Source of the DNA: Lewinellaceae bacterium
GTDB taxonomy: Bacteria > Bacteroidota > Bacteroidia > Chitinophagales > Saprospiraceae
Direction: 5' to 3'
NCBI GenBank assembly: GCA_020636195.1
Contig: JACJYH010000003.1
Coordinates: 186,001-250,000, forward strand
DNA length: 64,000 nucleotides
How positions within the stretch are numbered: position 1 is the stretch's first letter; each line of letters starts with the position of its first letter. The notes beneath the pieces are model-generated. The model worked only from the letters and a program-made list of their open reading frames with translations. It had not been told where the DNA came from and made no database searches. Positions 54,864-63,947 of the stretch are shown here, piece by piece. The position numbers and the translations under genes are program-made.

Positions 54864-57590
54864 TTATCTTCCGAAAAGTTTAAAAGGTATAGCTTCAATA
54901 GGTATATTATTTACACCATTTGTTTGATTTCGAGCTGAAAAATAAGCACCTTTGAAATCATTGGGATTTTGATGTAGATAAAGATAAAAATACTTAAAAT
55001 ACTGACTACTGATGCGATCATCTACTTTATGGTAAGCGGCGCAAACATTGGGTGCGCCGTTTGCTATAAAGTACCTTGCAAGAGAAAATGGGCCTTCAAA
55101 ATTTAAGTTTTTTCCTCCCGCAGATTGGCATGATGATAATACTACATTTGTATTTTGGATAGGAAAATCCAATAAATCAAAACCATACAAGGAATCGATT
55201 CCTTTCACAGGATTTTTGAAATATAATTTCACATTATCAATGATTTGATCTTCCGCCACCCCATGCAGTGCAATGTGAATCAACTGATATTTTCCGGAAT
55301 TATAAGCTTCCTCGAATTTTTTCAGATTGGCTTGCTTGCCAACAAAAATATCCGCATCCTTGAAATATTCTTTGATGATCAACGCTTCTTGTAGGCTACC
55401 TGATAATTCAGTAAATCTTCCACCTCCTATTTCGTTTCGCAAGTCATCTTCATCTGAAAATGCAAAAACTTCAATTTTGTATTCGCTATGTGCTTTTTCT
55501 TCAGTAGCTATATTACTGGAATATTTGTAAATGTATTTATGTTCCTTTTCATGAGTATCAGTTCCATACAATAAACTTTTTAAATCCAATAGATTAAAAA
55601 TGCCTGATGAATAAACGTATGCCACCTCATTTAAATGGTTCCTAATTTTGTCCGGAAAAATTGAAGCCAAGACTTCCGATTTGATGCTATCCATTGATCT
55701 TGAGATATAGCTACCATCATATGTACTATACGCAATGATCTTATCTTCCAATGACTTCGCAAATGGAATGCCATAGAGTAAAACTGTGTCGTAATTCATA
55801 ATCGTAACTATACTTTGATCATCTAAATAATCTAATATCAAAATACTTTCATTTTTTCTCAGCACAACTTTGGGAGACTTGATAGAACGTGGTTTCTCAC
55901 TGCGAAGCTCGGAATTTGTTTGTATTTTTTGATATACATTACGATATTTTTCCAACAAGGCTTTGTATTCTGATAAATGAATTTGCCCATTGAGTTCAAG
56001 AAACTTCAATTCCTTGCGCAGCGAAGTTTCTTCACTCCACAATGGATCTTTTTGATTTTTTAGGGAAAAGTCTCTATTCAACAATAAGTTTCTTTTTGAC
56101 AAAGAGATATACACATAATTCTCTTTATCCCTATTTTCTCCTGAAACCAGCCATTTTTCATAAAGAACCTTCAATTGAAGCTGATTGATCTGATCCACTA
56201 TGTCATAATTCAATCGTAGCCTTGCCTTTTCAAATTTATCAGAAAGACCATCGTCCACTAAACTTGTGCTTGCAACGATTAATTTTTCTGCAGTTTCTAA
56301 ATCTCCTTGATTTTTATTTTTTTTATATAACTCGAAATACAAATCTGCTACAGCATATATATCTATAAAACCCAATGAAGTATTATTCGTATTTTTTTCA
56401 ATAAAATCATCAATAGAAAATAGTTCAGCTTGGCCGGGTTTTCGCAAAGCAATCTGTATAGCTTGTTTAAAATTGGATTGCTGAACTAAACTGCCAATCA
56501 ATAAATTTTTCGAAGCACTATAAAGCATATCCAGTTCTAATAATCCATGAAGATTATAGTTTGCTACCAATTCAAAATAGTGCAGACTAGAAGACCAGTT
56601 TTGCTCCGATTCAGCTTTTATACCTTGGAATAGTTCATTGATGATAATTTTCTCATGACAATTTGTTGTTTTTACATAGGCGTTTTGCATGTACTTGAGG
56701 TTGAAAGTATCATGTGTTTTAAAAAAATAAAATTGCTTACCAAACAAGTGCATTTGACCACTTAGATTACAGGTATCTTTGAAAAATTGTGAAGAAATAT
56801 TCAAAAATCTACCTGCTTCGACCATATTGTTTGTAAATAATGAATGTAATAACAGATCATTATAGATTTTAAATTTTAAATCATCATTTGGCACAAAAAC
56901 ATATTGATTGAAATCAAGACACTTGCTCAAATATAAATATCCAAAATCAAAATCTCTATTGAATTGATAATACTTAGCAATATTTCTAAAGTTGTGATAA
57001 TGTTCGAGTGTCATTTGATCAAAGGTGCTCAATATATGTTCTGCATCCGTCAGGAATTTTTCCGCATCTTCTGTCAAGGAATTGTATAGATAGTATTCTC
57101 CACAAAGATTTAGTCGCTGTACTTCGTAATACTTCGGTAAGATATCCGTAATATTCTCTTTGAAATCTGAAATATTATAATGGTTATAGTTATTGTATTT
57201 TGCAATATTGAATTGGGCTCTTCTCTTGAAATAATTCAAAGATTTATCTTCAAATTCTTGTTTTTCAATATTTTGCAATAATTCTTTATCTAAAAACAAA
57301 TTCTCTAGTTGAAGACATAGCAGGTTACATTTTACATACAGTAATTCATCATTTGACAAGGAATCGTTCATGATTTTTTGGAATTCATTGATCGCATGCA
57401 ATCTATAATCACTCAAGGCTAATGAATCTGCATGCCAAATTGCTGGATTATTATGAATTTGGGGTATATAAAAATAGTTTCTAAATAGATTTTTGTCCTT
57501 TTTTATCGCTTTTTCTCCATCCTTACATCCTATACATATCATGCATATCATGCACACATAAACCTTAGCCCATGATGATACCTTTCTCAT
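54864..57590 (-). CDS. Lipoprotein with TPR repeats and CHAT caspase-like domain
   Basis: The start at 57590 (MRKVSSWAKVY) gives a lipoprotein signal ending MICIGC; an ATG 21 bases upstream adds only seven residues. The protein is about 908 residues. Residues about 60-480 are helical and TPR-like. A coiled segment follows (about 500-575). The C-terminal CHAT domain (about 600-908) has the catalytic His in LIHIALHG (about 776) and Cys in VLSSCQSAGG (about 821), then LARYFIANGAPNVCAAYHKVDDR, as in TPR-CHAT proteases. CHAT proteases act in programmed death and type III-E CRISPR defence, usually in the cytoplasm. A lipid-anchored version would face the periplasm or cell surface. The substrate is unknown. 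Confidence 0.88.
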   Translation of the reverse strand: MRKVSSWAKVYVCMICMICIGCKDGEKAIKKDKNLFRNYFYIPQIHNNPAIWHADSLALSDYRLHAINEFQKIMNDSLSNDELLYVKCNLLCLQLENLFLDKELLQNIEKQEFEDKSLNYFKRRAQFNIAKYNNYNHYNISDFKENITDILPKYYEVQRLNLCGEYYLYNSLTEDAEKFLTDAEHILSTFDQMTLEHYHNFRNIAKYYQFNRDFDFGYLYLSKCLDFNQYVFVPNDDLKFKIYNDLLLHSLFTNNMVEAGRFLNISSQFFKDTCNLSGQMHLFGKQFYFFKTHDTFNLKYMQNAYVKTTNCHEKIIINELFQGIKAESEQNWSSSLHYFELVANYNLHGLLELDMLYSASKNLLIGSLVQQSNFKQAIQIALRKPGQAELFSIDDFIEKNTNNTSLGFIDIYAVADLYFELYKKNKNQGDLETAEKLIVASTSLVDDGLSDKFEKARLRLNYDIVDQINQLQLKVLYEKWLVSGENRDKENYVYISLSKRNLLLNRDFSLKNQKDPLWSEETSLRKELKFLELNGQIHLSEYKALLEKYRNVYQKIQTNSELRSEKPRSIKSPKVVLRKNESILILDYLDDQSIVTIMNYDTVLLYGIPFAKSLEDKIIAYSTYDGSYISRSMDSIKSEVLASIFPDKIRNHLNEVAYVYSSGIFNLLDLKSLLYGTDTHEKEHKYIYKYSSNIATEEKAHSEYKIEVFAFSDEDDLRNEIGGGRFTELSGSLQEALIIKEYFKDADIFVGKQANLKKFEEAYNSGKYQLIHIALHGVAEDQIIDNVKLYFKNPVKGIDSLYGFDLLDFPIQNTNVVLSSCQSAGGKNLNFEGPFSLARYFIANGAPNVCAAYHKVDDRISSQYFKYFYLYLHQNPNDFKGAYFSARNQTNGVNNIPIEAIPFKLFGR

Positions 57591-57717
57591 TATCGGATCT
57601 TGACCCCGCATACCTTCAATTAATCACTTCAAAAGTATGAAATTAATCCTAAGATAAAAAAAATATAGGCAAAATGTTATGAAAAACTACCTTTCAATCA
57701 TTTTCAATCTGAAACCA

Positions 57718-58395
57718 TCATACAGCTTCTATTAAATTTGCATTATTGTTGCGTACATTATTCACTTCCGTTGACACCGGATACGCATACATGTATTCTG
57801 AAGGATAAGGCTGTAGAAGGTCTAAGGTATCACTTGGTTTCAAATGATTATCCAACCATAAAGATTCATTTTCTGGAGTTAGGATAGCCGGCATTCTGTC
57901 ATGGATATTTTCCATCAATGTATTTGGGCTCCTCGTGATGACCGTAAATGTGTACAATAACATTCCGCTGGTATTATCTAACCATGCATCCCAAAGCCCA
58001 GCTACGCTAAAAATATCTTGGTCAGTAGTCACTATTCTGTATGGAATCTTTACGCCATCTTGCATTTTCCATTCGTAAAAACCATCCATTGGAACGATAC
58101 ATCTTCCTCTTGATAATCTTGACTTAAACATCGGTTTTTCTGAGATAGTCTCCAATCTTGCATTGATAAGACTAAATCCTATTTTTGTATCCTTTGCCCA
58201 AGATGGAATCAGACCCCATCGAAATAACTGAAGTTTTGTGGGATTATCTGAAGTGATAACAGGCATTCTTTGGGTTGGAGCAACATTAAAGTTTGGTATG
58301 GGATTATATCGTTCTAAATCTTCAGAATAAAACGTGGCGTTGAATCTTTCTTCTATCTCCTTTTCTGTCTTGGTAAGGGAAGACCTTCCACACAT
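57718..58395 (-). CDS. yedK: SOS-associated abasic-site processing protein (YedK/HMCES family)
   Basis: Family members crosslink to abasic sites in single-stranded DNA through Cys2. The 225-residue protein begins MCGRSS, so Cys2 is exposed after Met removal. Other conserved blocks are NFNVAPTQRMPVI, LFRWGLIPSWAK, INARLETISEKPMF, RCIVPMDGFYEW (Glu of the active site), FSVAGLWDAW, FTVITRSPN and IHDRMPAIL. It lies three bases after the SPOR-domain gene, so the two are co-transcribed. No LexA box was recognised. Confidence 0.95.
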   Translation of the reverse strand: MCGRSSLTKTEKEIEERFNATFYSEDLERYNPIPNFNVAPTQRMPVITSDNPTKLQLFRWGLIPSWAKDTKIGFSLINARLETISEKPMFKSRLSRGRCIVPMDGFYEWKMQDGVKIPYRIVTTDQDIFSVAGLWDAWLDNTSGMLLYTFTVITRSPNTLMENIHDRMPAILTPENESLWLDNHLKPSDTLDLLQPYPSEYMYAYPVSTEVNNVRNNNANLIEAV

Positions 58396-58398
58396 GAT

Positions 58399-58995
58399 CT
58401 ATGATTTCACTTTTATAAATGAATCTATGCCTTTGGATTTCAATGAATTCAAAACCAGTTCTGCCTCCTGACGTGTTTTATGGGAAGACACAACCACAGT
58501 ATGATATTCTGAAGCAGGAAATACTACAATTTTAGCACTTTCAAAACCTTTAGTCTTAAGAGATTGCACCATTTTATTTGCGTTTTCCTTGATAAGGTAC
58601 GAACCCGCCACAACGCTGTATAATCCGGAAGAGCTCGTGGTCACGGTTTCAGGAATTGATTTTATTGTCTCAACTTTAGGCTTGATAGCTGGTTTTGTTG
58701 TGTTGTTGCTAGTCTTCTTTTCTTCAAGTGATTTTGTTTTTTTATCGACTTCTTTATAATCTATTACGCCAGAAACTATTTCTTCAGACTTGATCAATCC
58801 AAAAGTGTCCAATTGTGCATCATCCTCCAATATAGCTGTGTCTTGTTCATTAATAATAGTATCATTGACAGCGCTCACACGCACTAGATCAGATTCCTTT
58901 TTGTTTTTGTAATAATGGTTAAGCATTTCCATCACCAAAAAATAAACTGCAATAATTATCACAGCATAAATGACAATTCGAATAATGCGTCCCAT
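58399..58995 (-). CDS. SPOR-domain membrane protein
   Basis: The 198-residue protein has one N-terminal helix (IIRIVIYAVIIIAVYFLVMEML), a Lys/Glu/Thr-rich linker (about 35-120), and a C-terminal SPOR domain (about 123-198: GLYSVVAGSYLIKENANKMV, then KGFESAKIVV, then HTVVVSSHKTRQEAELVL). SPOR domains bind denuded peptidoglycan at septa. A cell-division or wall-remodelling role is inferred. It is first in a two-gene operon with yedK. Confidence 0.9.
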   Translation of the reverse strand: MGRIIRIVIYAVIIIAVYFLVMEMLNHYYKNKKESDLVRVSAVNDTIINEQDTAILEDDAQLDTFGLIKSEEIVSGVIDYKEVDKKTKSLEEKKTSNNTTKPAIKPKVETIKSIPETVTTSSSGLYSVVAGSYLIKENANKMVQSLKTKGFESAKIVVFPASEYHTVVVSSHKTRQEAELVLNSLKSKGIDSFIKVKS

Positions 58996-59472
58996 GAATT
59001 TCCGTTTATTAAAAGTCCAAATATATTAATATATTTTCAATTTGTTACATTATAGCCAAAAAATGCGAAGAGCCCAGGTAACTTATATACAAGGGCTCTT
59101 TCGACTAAGGTCTCAAAATAAGAAAACTACAACTTTATAGAAAAATCTATATTCAATTTTAAAGTTTGATCTTACAATCAAAGCCAAAGAACCCTACGTA
59201 TCCATTGATTAAAGTACTGCCTTTGGAGCATGCAAAAGTACATACTAAATTTTATAATAACAAACACTTAAGTAACACATTCGCAACAAGAAAAGTTCTT
59301 AAATATTTACTTTTTTATCATATTAAAATTAACAATATGAATCTCAATACAGAACACTTTATAAGAAAATGTCATGTATTTAATACAAAATTTATATTTT
59401 TAAAATTATTTTTTAGTTACTCTACCTTGTTGGCTAAAAAGTCACATTGAAAATTGAAATCACAAAAAATCA
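58996..59472. other. Intergenic region with hairpin 59068-59100
   Basis: AAGAGCCC (59068-59075) and GGGCTCTT (59093-59100) form a perfect stem with a 17-base loop. On the minus strand it is followed by a T-rich stretch (CGCATTTTTT), so it may be a leader hairpin or terminator upstream of the SPOR gene. The rest is AT-rich. A 94-codon open frame at 59166-59450 has no coding character. Confidence 0.5.
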
Positions 59473-59502
59473 TTTGCAAATGCTAATTTATTTTTACCTT
59501 TG
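59473..59502 (+). promoter_or_regulatory. tRNA-Ala promoter
   Basis: A TTTG -33 box (59473-59476) lies 18 bases before a -7 box TACCTTTG (59495-59502). The mature tRNA begins 15 bases downstream. Confidence 0.7.
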
Positions 59503-59516
59503 AGCCGCTTAGTTGA

Positions 59517-59590
59517 GGGGCATTAGCTCAGTTGGCTAGAGCGCTACGCTGGCAGCGTAGAGGTCACCAGTTCGAGCCTGGTATGCTCCA
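59517..59590 (+). tRNA. tRNA-Ala (anticodon GGC)
   Basis: Acceptor GGGGCAT pairs with ATGCTCC. The D-arm is GCTC...GAGC, the anticodon stem CTACG/CGTAG has loop CTGGCAG (anticodon GGC, codon GCC), and the T-arm is ACCAG-TTCGAGC-CTGGT. It is 74 nt with discriminator A, and CCA is not encoded. Confidence 0.97.
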
Positions 59591-59596
59591 CAAAGA

Positions 59597-59629
59597 CCAC
59601 ATAGTTAGGACATAATTATGTGGTTTTTT
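59597..59629 (+). terminator. Terminator after tRNA-Ala
   Basis: The stem CCACATA/TATGTGG is followed by TTTTTT, seven bases after the tRNA. Confidence 0.85.
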
Positions 59630-59706
59630 ATTTTCAATACCCAACCAAAACGTTAAAAATAATTTAAGTAACATTTTCTTATCAATTAGTTGAATGAATT
59701 TTACCC

Positions 59707-59714
59707 TAAATTTG
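59707..59714 (+). promoter_or_regulatory. -7 box TAAATTTG
   Basis: It matches TAnnTTTG, 31 bases ahead of the ATG at 59746. No well-placed -33 box was seen. Confidence 0.45.
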
Positions 59715-59745
59715 CATAATATTAAAAGTATAAGTGCATTATCTC

Positions 59746-60297
59746 ATGACTATTAAAGCATTCTTGACTTTATTTCTTATTGGCTCCACAACCATTGTTG
59801 GTATTGGTCAAAATAAAATTAAATGGCTTACTTGGGCACAAGCTCTTGAAAAGTCTAAGGTCGAAAAGAGAAAGATTTTTGTGGATATCTATACCGATTG
59901 GTGCGGATGGTGTAAAAAACTAGATGCCACCACATTTTCAGAAGATCAAATCGCAAAGTACTTGAATGAAAATTATTACCCAGTAAAATTCAACGCAGAA
60001 ATGCAGGAACCCATCACCCTCAGAGGTAGAGAATATGTATTCGTTAAATCCGGTAGAAGTGGATATCATGAATTGGCGGCGCAACTATTGCAGGGGAAAT
60101 TGAGTTATCCATCCATGGTGTTTCTAGATGAAAACTTCGGCCTCATTCAGTCGATTCCCGGCTACCAAGATGTAAATACCTTTGAGATGATCATTACTTA
60201 TTTTGGTTCCAATAGCCATAAATCTGTGGCTTGGCAAAAGTATATGATGGATTTCAACAGAAATAATTACTTCAATATCTACGCTGGTAAAAAATAA
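59746..60297 (+). CDS. Periplasmic thioredoxin-fold protein
   Basis: ATG 59746 is preferred to GTG 59734 because it begins the signal peptide (TIKAFLTLFLIGSTTIVGIGQ). The protein is 183 residues. The active site DWCGWCKKLD has Cys53 and Cys56. TTFSEDQIAKYLNENYYPVKFN and YPSMVFLDENF fit the thioredoxin-like DUF255/DsbD-gamma type found in Bacteroidota. The C-terminal extension (AWQKYMMDFNRN) is short. It probably handles thiol-disulfide exchange in the periplasm. The redox partner is not evident. Confidence 0.88.
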   Translation: MTIKAFLTLFLIGSTTIVGIGQNKIKWLTWAQALEKSKVEKRKIFVDIYTDWCGWCKKLDATTFSEDQIAKYLNENYYPVKFNAEMQEPITLRGREYVFVKSGRSGYHELAAQLLQGKLSYPSMVFLDENFGLIQSIPGYQDVNTFEMIITYFGSNSHKSVAWQKYMMDFNRNNYFNIYAGKK

Positions 60298-60399
60298 CCA
60301 GCAATCAAGTTTTTGCCAATGACAACCTTTGATCCAACAATTCATTGAGTAAAAAATGTTATGGTAAATTGTTGTATCTTTACCTTTCATTTGAGAAAT

Positions 60400-61071
60400 A
60401 TGGCCAACCAACCAAATTATAGTCAGGAAGCAAATCAACGCAAGCGAACAAACCTCCTAAAAAACTTTGAAGCCAAAGCTATCCAATTCTTATGTAAGCA
60501 CATGCCACTTTGGATCACTTCAAATATGCTTACAGCGATAGGATTCATTGGGAGCATCATTATTGGTATAGGTCTTTTCATGGCGAAAGAGAATAACTAT
60601 TGGTTGCTTCTTTCTATTTTAGGATTTGCAATTCAGTGGTTTGGTGATTCACTTGATGGCCGCCTAGCCTATTATAGAAATATCCCAAGGAAATGGTACG
60701 GTTGGTCCTTAGATATTACTATAGACTGGATTTCAGTGGGTATTATTGGATTTGGTTTTTATTATTATTTGGAACTTTTTCCGGCAGCAGCGTTTGTGTT
60801 TATTTTTGCATATGGATGGTCCATGATCAATGCATTACTTAAGTACAAAATCACCGACATCTATAGTATTGACGCCGCGTTGGTAGGCCCTACCGAGCTA
60901 AGATTCATCATTTGTTTTTTCCTGATTTTGGAAATTTTTATTCCCAATGCATTGGCATATTTTGCAGTTGCAGGCAGTGCCATCCTCATCATTATAAACT
61001 TGGTGGAGACAAATAAGATAATCACATATGGAGATCAGCGTGATATTGCAGAAAAAAAGAAAGCAAATTAG
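60400..61071 (+). CDS. CDP-alcohol phosphatidyltransferase family protein with variant motif
   Basis: The start at ATG 60400 (MANQPNYSQ) is preferred to ATG 60361, whose extension overlaps AT-rich leader. The 223-residue membrane protein has about six helices. The family motif DGxxAR-x8-GxxxDxxxD appears as GDSLDGRLAYYR then YGWSLDITIDW. All four Asp and the Gly are present, but Arg is displaced and the spacing is one residue longer. It probably moves a phosphatidyl group from a CDP-alcohol to a lipid. The exact product cannot be assigned. Confidence 0.82.
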   Translation: MANQPNYSQEANQRKRTNLLKNFEAKAIQFLCKHMPLWITSNMLTAIGFIGSIIIGIGLFMAKENNYWLLLSILGFAIQWFGDSLDGRLAYYRNIPRKWYGWSLDITIDWISVGIIGFGFYYYLELFPAAAFVFIFAYGWSMINALLKYKITDIYSIDAALVGPTELRFIICFFLILEIFIPNALAYFAVAGSAILIIINLVETNKIITYGDQRDIAEKKKAN

Positions 61072-61083
61072 TCTTAAATAAGA

Positions 61084-61902
61084 TCAAATATCTCTTTTCG
61101 AAAAATTTCTATACATCAAGATAATTGCTATCGAAATATACAAAACAGTCATCATCAGAGCTACATTGTATGGTAAAACGATATTAAAATCCCATTGCTT
61201 TTTAATAAAATAATCTGAAAATTTATACAGTGGAAGCGGCATCAGATCTTCTACGGAATTCATAGGCCAATAGTTTCTTGATTCATTTTTAAAATAATAC
61301 ACATGAATAGCCATAAAGATAGGTTCTAAAATGGTCATATATGCAAAATATGTAAAGATTGCTAAGGTGCCTCGTCTAATTAAAAAACCTACAAATAATC
61401 CAAACGTCATATATCCCAAACACAAGAAAAAGTATCGGATTATTGCAAAATTATTGTCAAAAATGAGTTCCATATCAGCAGATTCAGTATGCACAAATCC
61501 AATGATAATGGTTGATATTACATACAGTAGTGTTGCCACCAAGCAAAGAAATACAACATGTAAGAGTTTTGATAAAAAGAATTCTTTTCGGCTCAATCCT
61601 GTTAGAATATTTTGTCGAAGGGTTCTATACGACACTTCTGATGTAACTATATAAATGGCAATAAAACCAAGCAGAAATGAAACCAACCAACTTCCCGCAT
61701 ACCCTTGATAATCCCACACTGTAGGAAATTCATAAAAGACTCGAGAAGAAGGGATAGGTGGTGGCGGATCTTTAAATACATCCCTACCCAAAAAAATTAT
61801 AATGGGACTAACAATAATATATAGTGCTATGATGACTTTGTACGCAGGGTTATGTATAAATTTTGACATCTCCAGCCTAAAAAGCGAATATATTGATCTC
61901 AT
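61084..61902 (-). CDS. ABC transporter permease
   Basis: The 272-residue protein starts with a short cytoplasmic segment (SIYSLFRLEMSKFIHNP) and has six helices, the ABC-2 permease layout. The cytosolic loop TSEVSYRTLRQNILTGLSRKEFF is the usual coupling region next to the ATPase. It lies 28 bases after the small membrane protein gene and downstream of its ATPase gene. The export substrate is unknown. Confidence 0.88.
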   Translation of the reverse strand: MRSIYSLFRLEMSKFIHNPAYKVIIALYIIVSPIIIFLGRDVFKDPPPPIPSSRVFYEFPTVWDYQGYAGSWLVSFLLGFIAIYIVTSEVSYRTLRQNILTGLSRKEFFLSKLLHVVFLCLVATLLYVISTIIIGFVHTESADMELIFDNNFAIIRYFFLCLGYMTFGLFVGFLIRRGTLAIFTYFAYMTILEPIFMAIHVYYFKNESRNYWPMNSVEDLMPLPLYKFSDYFIKKQWDFNIVLPYNVALMMTVLYISIAIILMYRNFSKRDI

Positions 61903-61930
61903 TTTCTATTGCATTTTATAATATGAACAG

Positions 61931-62065
61931 CTAACAACTTTTAAAAAATCCCATTGCAATCATGGTTGGAACCAACAACCATAGTAAACCTTTTATTAAA
62001 AAAAATAAAAATCCGACAATCCCGATTTTTGCTATCCATGTTCTCCATTGATCTTTATCTATCAT
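61931..62065 (-). CDS. 44-residue single-helix membrane protein in ABC operon
   Basis: The frame opens at ATG 62065, six bases after the ATPase stop, and ends with TAG 28 bases before the permease start. The N-terminus is MIDKDQWRTWIAKIG, followed by one long hydrophobic segment (VGFLFFLIKGLLWLLVPTMI) and a short tail. Its tight fit between two subunit genes supports a real gene. I recall similarly tiny IGxxGFLFFLIKGLLWL proteins in Bacteroidota. It may be an accessory subunit, but the role is unknown. Confidence 0.75.
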   Translation of the reverse strand: MIDKDQWRTWIAKIGIVGFLFFLIKGLLWLLVPTMIAMGFFKSC

Positions 62066-62071
62066 AAGATT

Positions 62072-62959
62072 TTACTTTTCAGTAATTGCCAAAAATTCGT
62101 CCTCTAATCTTCTTTTCCTAAATACCAAGTGTGTCAGCACAAAGCCGGCATCGTAGCATATCTTGTTAATGATTTCAGGTGATGTGCCGCGGTCCACTTG
62201 TAACTCCAAATGATGTGGATGTTTTTCGACATCCTTTACTAAAGGTTGCTGATCTACAAATTTTTCCAATCCATCCATGTCAAGAGCCGCCACTTCAACT
62301 GTAAGGTCATTGGACAATATAGACCCGACTTTTCCAAAAGCTAACAACGCACCTTTCTTTAAAATGGCCACGTGCGTACAAACCTTCTCTACTTCATCCA
62401 AAATATGTGAAGCCATAAGTATGGTCTTTCCTGTAGATGCAAGGTGGGTCAACACATTCCTGACTTCTGCTATCCCTTTAGGGTCTAATCCGTTGGTAGG
62501 TTCATCAAAAATCAACACATCGGGATTTCCTATAAGTGTCGCAGCAATAGCTAATCTTTGCTTCATCCCCAAGGAATATGTACTAAATCTGGATGTTCTT
62601 CTTTCCCAAAGGTTTACAAGTGTTAGTATTTCTTCAAAATCCATTTTTTCTACCATTTTTATTTGTCGTATGACCTCCAGATTTTGAATGGCATTCATGT
62701 ATGGATAAAAATTAGGTGTTTCTAACAATGCGCCTATCTTCAACTGAAACCTATCGCTGAATTGGCCATCAAACCATGTAAAACTACCTGAATCTTGCTG
62801 TATAATACCCAAAATAATACCCAATGTAGTCGTCTTGCCACTTCCATTCGGACCTAAAATACCCAAAATCTGACCTTCTAATAAGTCTATTGAAAGGTCA
62901 TCCAAAGCTTGTATGGGTCCAAAACTTTTTTTGAGATTTTTAATGGAAAGAACTGACAT
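62072..62959 (-). CDS. ABC transporter ATP-binding protein
   Basis: The start at 62959 (MSVLSIKNLKKSF) is preferred because a -7 box lies at 62985-62992, too close to ATG 62980. The 295-residue protein has Walker A GPNGSGKTT, Q-loop LLETPNFYPYM, signature YSLGMKQRLAIAATL, Walker B VLIFDEPTNGLDP and switch His in MASHILDEV, then a C-terminal domain of about 80 residues. It is the DRI/ABC-2 exporter type, paired with the permease at 61084. The substrate is unknown. Confidence 0.94.
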   Translation of the reverse strand: MSVLSIKNLKKSFGPIQALDDLSIDLLEGQILGILGPNGSGKTTTLGIILGIIQQDSGSFTWFDGQFSDRFQLKIGALLETPNFYPYMNAIQNLEVIRQIKMVEKMDFEEILTLVNLWERRTSRFSTYSLGMKQRLAIAATLIGNPDVLIFDEPTNGLDPKGIAEVRNVLTHLASTGKTILMASHILDEVEKVCTHVAILKKGALLAFGKVGSILSNDLTVEVAALDMDGLEKFVDQQPLVKDVEKHPHHLELQVDRGTSPEIINKICYDAGFVLTHLVFRKRRLEDEFLAITEK

Positions 62960-62984
62960 AAGATTTATTTTATGCATCAAAATA

Positions 62985-62992
62985 CAAATGTA
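62985..62992 (-). promoter_or_regulatory. -7 box TACATTTG for ABC operon
   Basis: The minus-strand TACATTTG lies 25 bases before the ATG at 62959. It fixes the ATPase start downstream of it. Confidence 0.55.
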
Positions 62993-63062
62993 ATGATAAG
63001 GTGTCGAAAACTCGAAATTTTTAGATGAAAGCCCAATTACATAGCATAAAAGATAAAATTCA

Positions 63063-63070
63063 TACCTTTG
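63063..63070 (+). promoter_or_regulatory. -7 box TACCTTTG for methyltransferase gene
   Basis: TACCTTTG lies 18 bases before ATG 63089. A TTG at 63068 is inside the box and so cannot be the start codon. Confidence 0.6.
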
Positions 63071-63088
63071 GCGAGTATTTTAAGTCAA

Positions 63089-63916
63089 ATGTCAGATTAT
63101 CTTTATAGGATTGGTGCCTTCCTTAGATTTTATAAAAAGGCAACGAATGTATATGGAATACACTCCCCATTTGTATTCGATTTTGTTCAAAATGTACTAG
63201 ATGAATCAAAGGAATATTATGCCTACAAATCCATTGAAATAGAAAGACAAAAACTTCTGCTAAACAGAAAGATGATCCAGGTGGATGATTTTGGAGCTGG
63301 TTCAAAAAATAGTTTAACCAATGCAACTTCAAGGCATATTAATGACATTGCAAGAACATCACTATCATCAAGTAAAAAAGGAAGAATACTTTTCCAAATA
63401 GCGCACCATTATAAAAGAATGAAAATATTAGAATTAGGTACGAGTTTGGGTATATCATCTGCGTACCTTGCCAGTGCAAATAGTCAATCCCAACTATACA
63501 CTTTGGAAGGTTCTGTTGAAATTGCCAAAATCGCGGAGAGTGTCCATAGTCATCTCAAATTGAAAAACATCCAATACCACATAGGCAGATTTTCAGATAC
63601 ACTACCTACCCTACTTAACGATACCTTTGATTTAGTCTTTTTGGATGGTCACCATGAATACAATGCGGTTCTGGCGTATTTTGAAATATTGAGACCATCA
63701 CTTTCTCAGGATGCTATTGTAATAGTAGATGATATTTACTGGTCGAAAGGCATGGAAAAGGCGTGGAATGAGTTAAAGCAACAAGACATTGTCACAGCAT
63801 CGGTAGATCTATTTGATATGGGAATTTTGTTTCTAAGATCAGGGCTGAGCAAGCAAGATTTTTGTATTGTGCCCTATCACCTGAAGCCTTGGAAGCTCGG
63901 TGTGTGGGGGAAATAA
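63089..63916 (+). CDS. Class I SAM-dependent O-methyltransferase-like protein
   Basis: The start at ATG 63089 (MSDYLYRIGAF) is fixed by the promoter. The protein is 275 residues. SAM-binding motif I is MKILELGTSLGISSAYLA, motif II is QLYTLEGSVEIAKIAES, and motif IV is FDLVFLDGHHEYNAVLAYFE, with IVIVDDIYWSKGM completing the metal-dependent O-methyltransferase pattern. The N-terminal block YGIHSPFVFDFVQNVL is characteristic of a Bacteroidota subgroup. The substrate is unknown. It is divergent from the ABC operon. Confidence 0.9.
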   Translation: MSDYLYRIGAFLRFYKKATNVYGIHSPFVFDFVQNVLDESKEYYAYKSIEIERQKLLLNRKMIQVDDFGAGSKNSLTNATSRHINDIARTSLSSSKKGRILFQIAHHYKRMKILELGTSLGISSAYLASANSQSQLYTLEGSVEIAKIAESVHSHLKLKNIQYHIGRFSDTLPTLLNDTFDLVFLDGHHEYNAVLAYFEILRPSLSQDAIVIVDDIYWSKGMEKAWNELKQQDIVTASVDLFDMGILFLRSGLSKQDFCIVPYHLKPWKLGVWGK

Positions 63917-63947
63917 AAAAAGGGGATGAAATCATCCCCTTTTTTTA
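63915..63947. terminator. Bidirectional intrinsic terminator
   Basis: GGGGATGA/TCATCCCC forms a stem with A-tract before it and TTTTTTT after it, so it can end transcripts from either strand. Confidence 0.85.

Noticed and set aside
59166..59450. 94-codon open frame before tRNA-Ala
   Set aside because: It is an AT-rich, low-complexity translation with no signal, domain or promoter.
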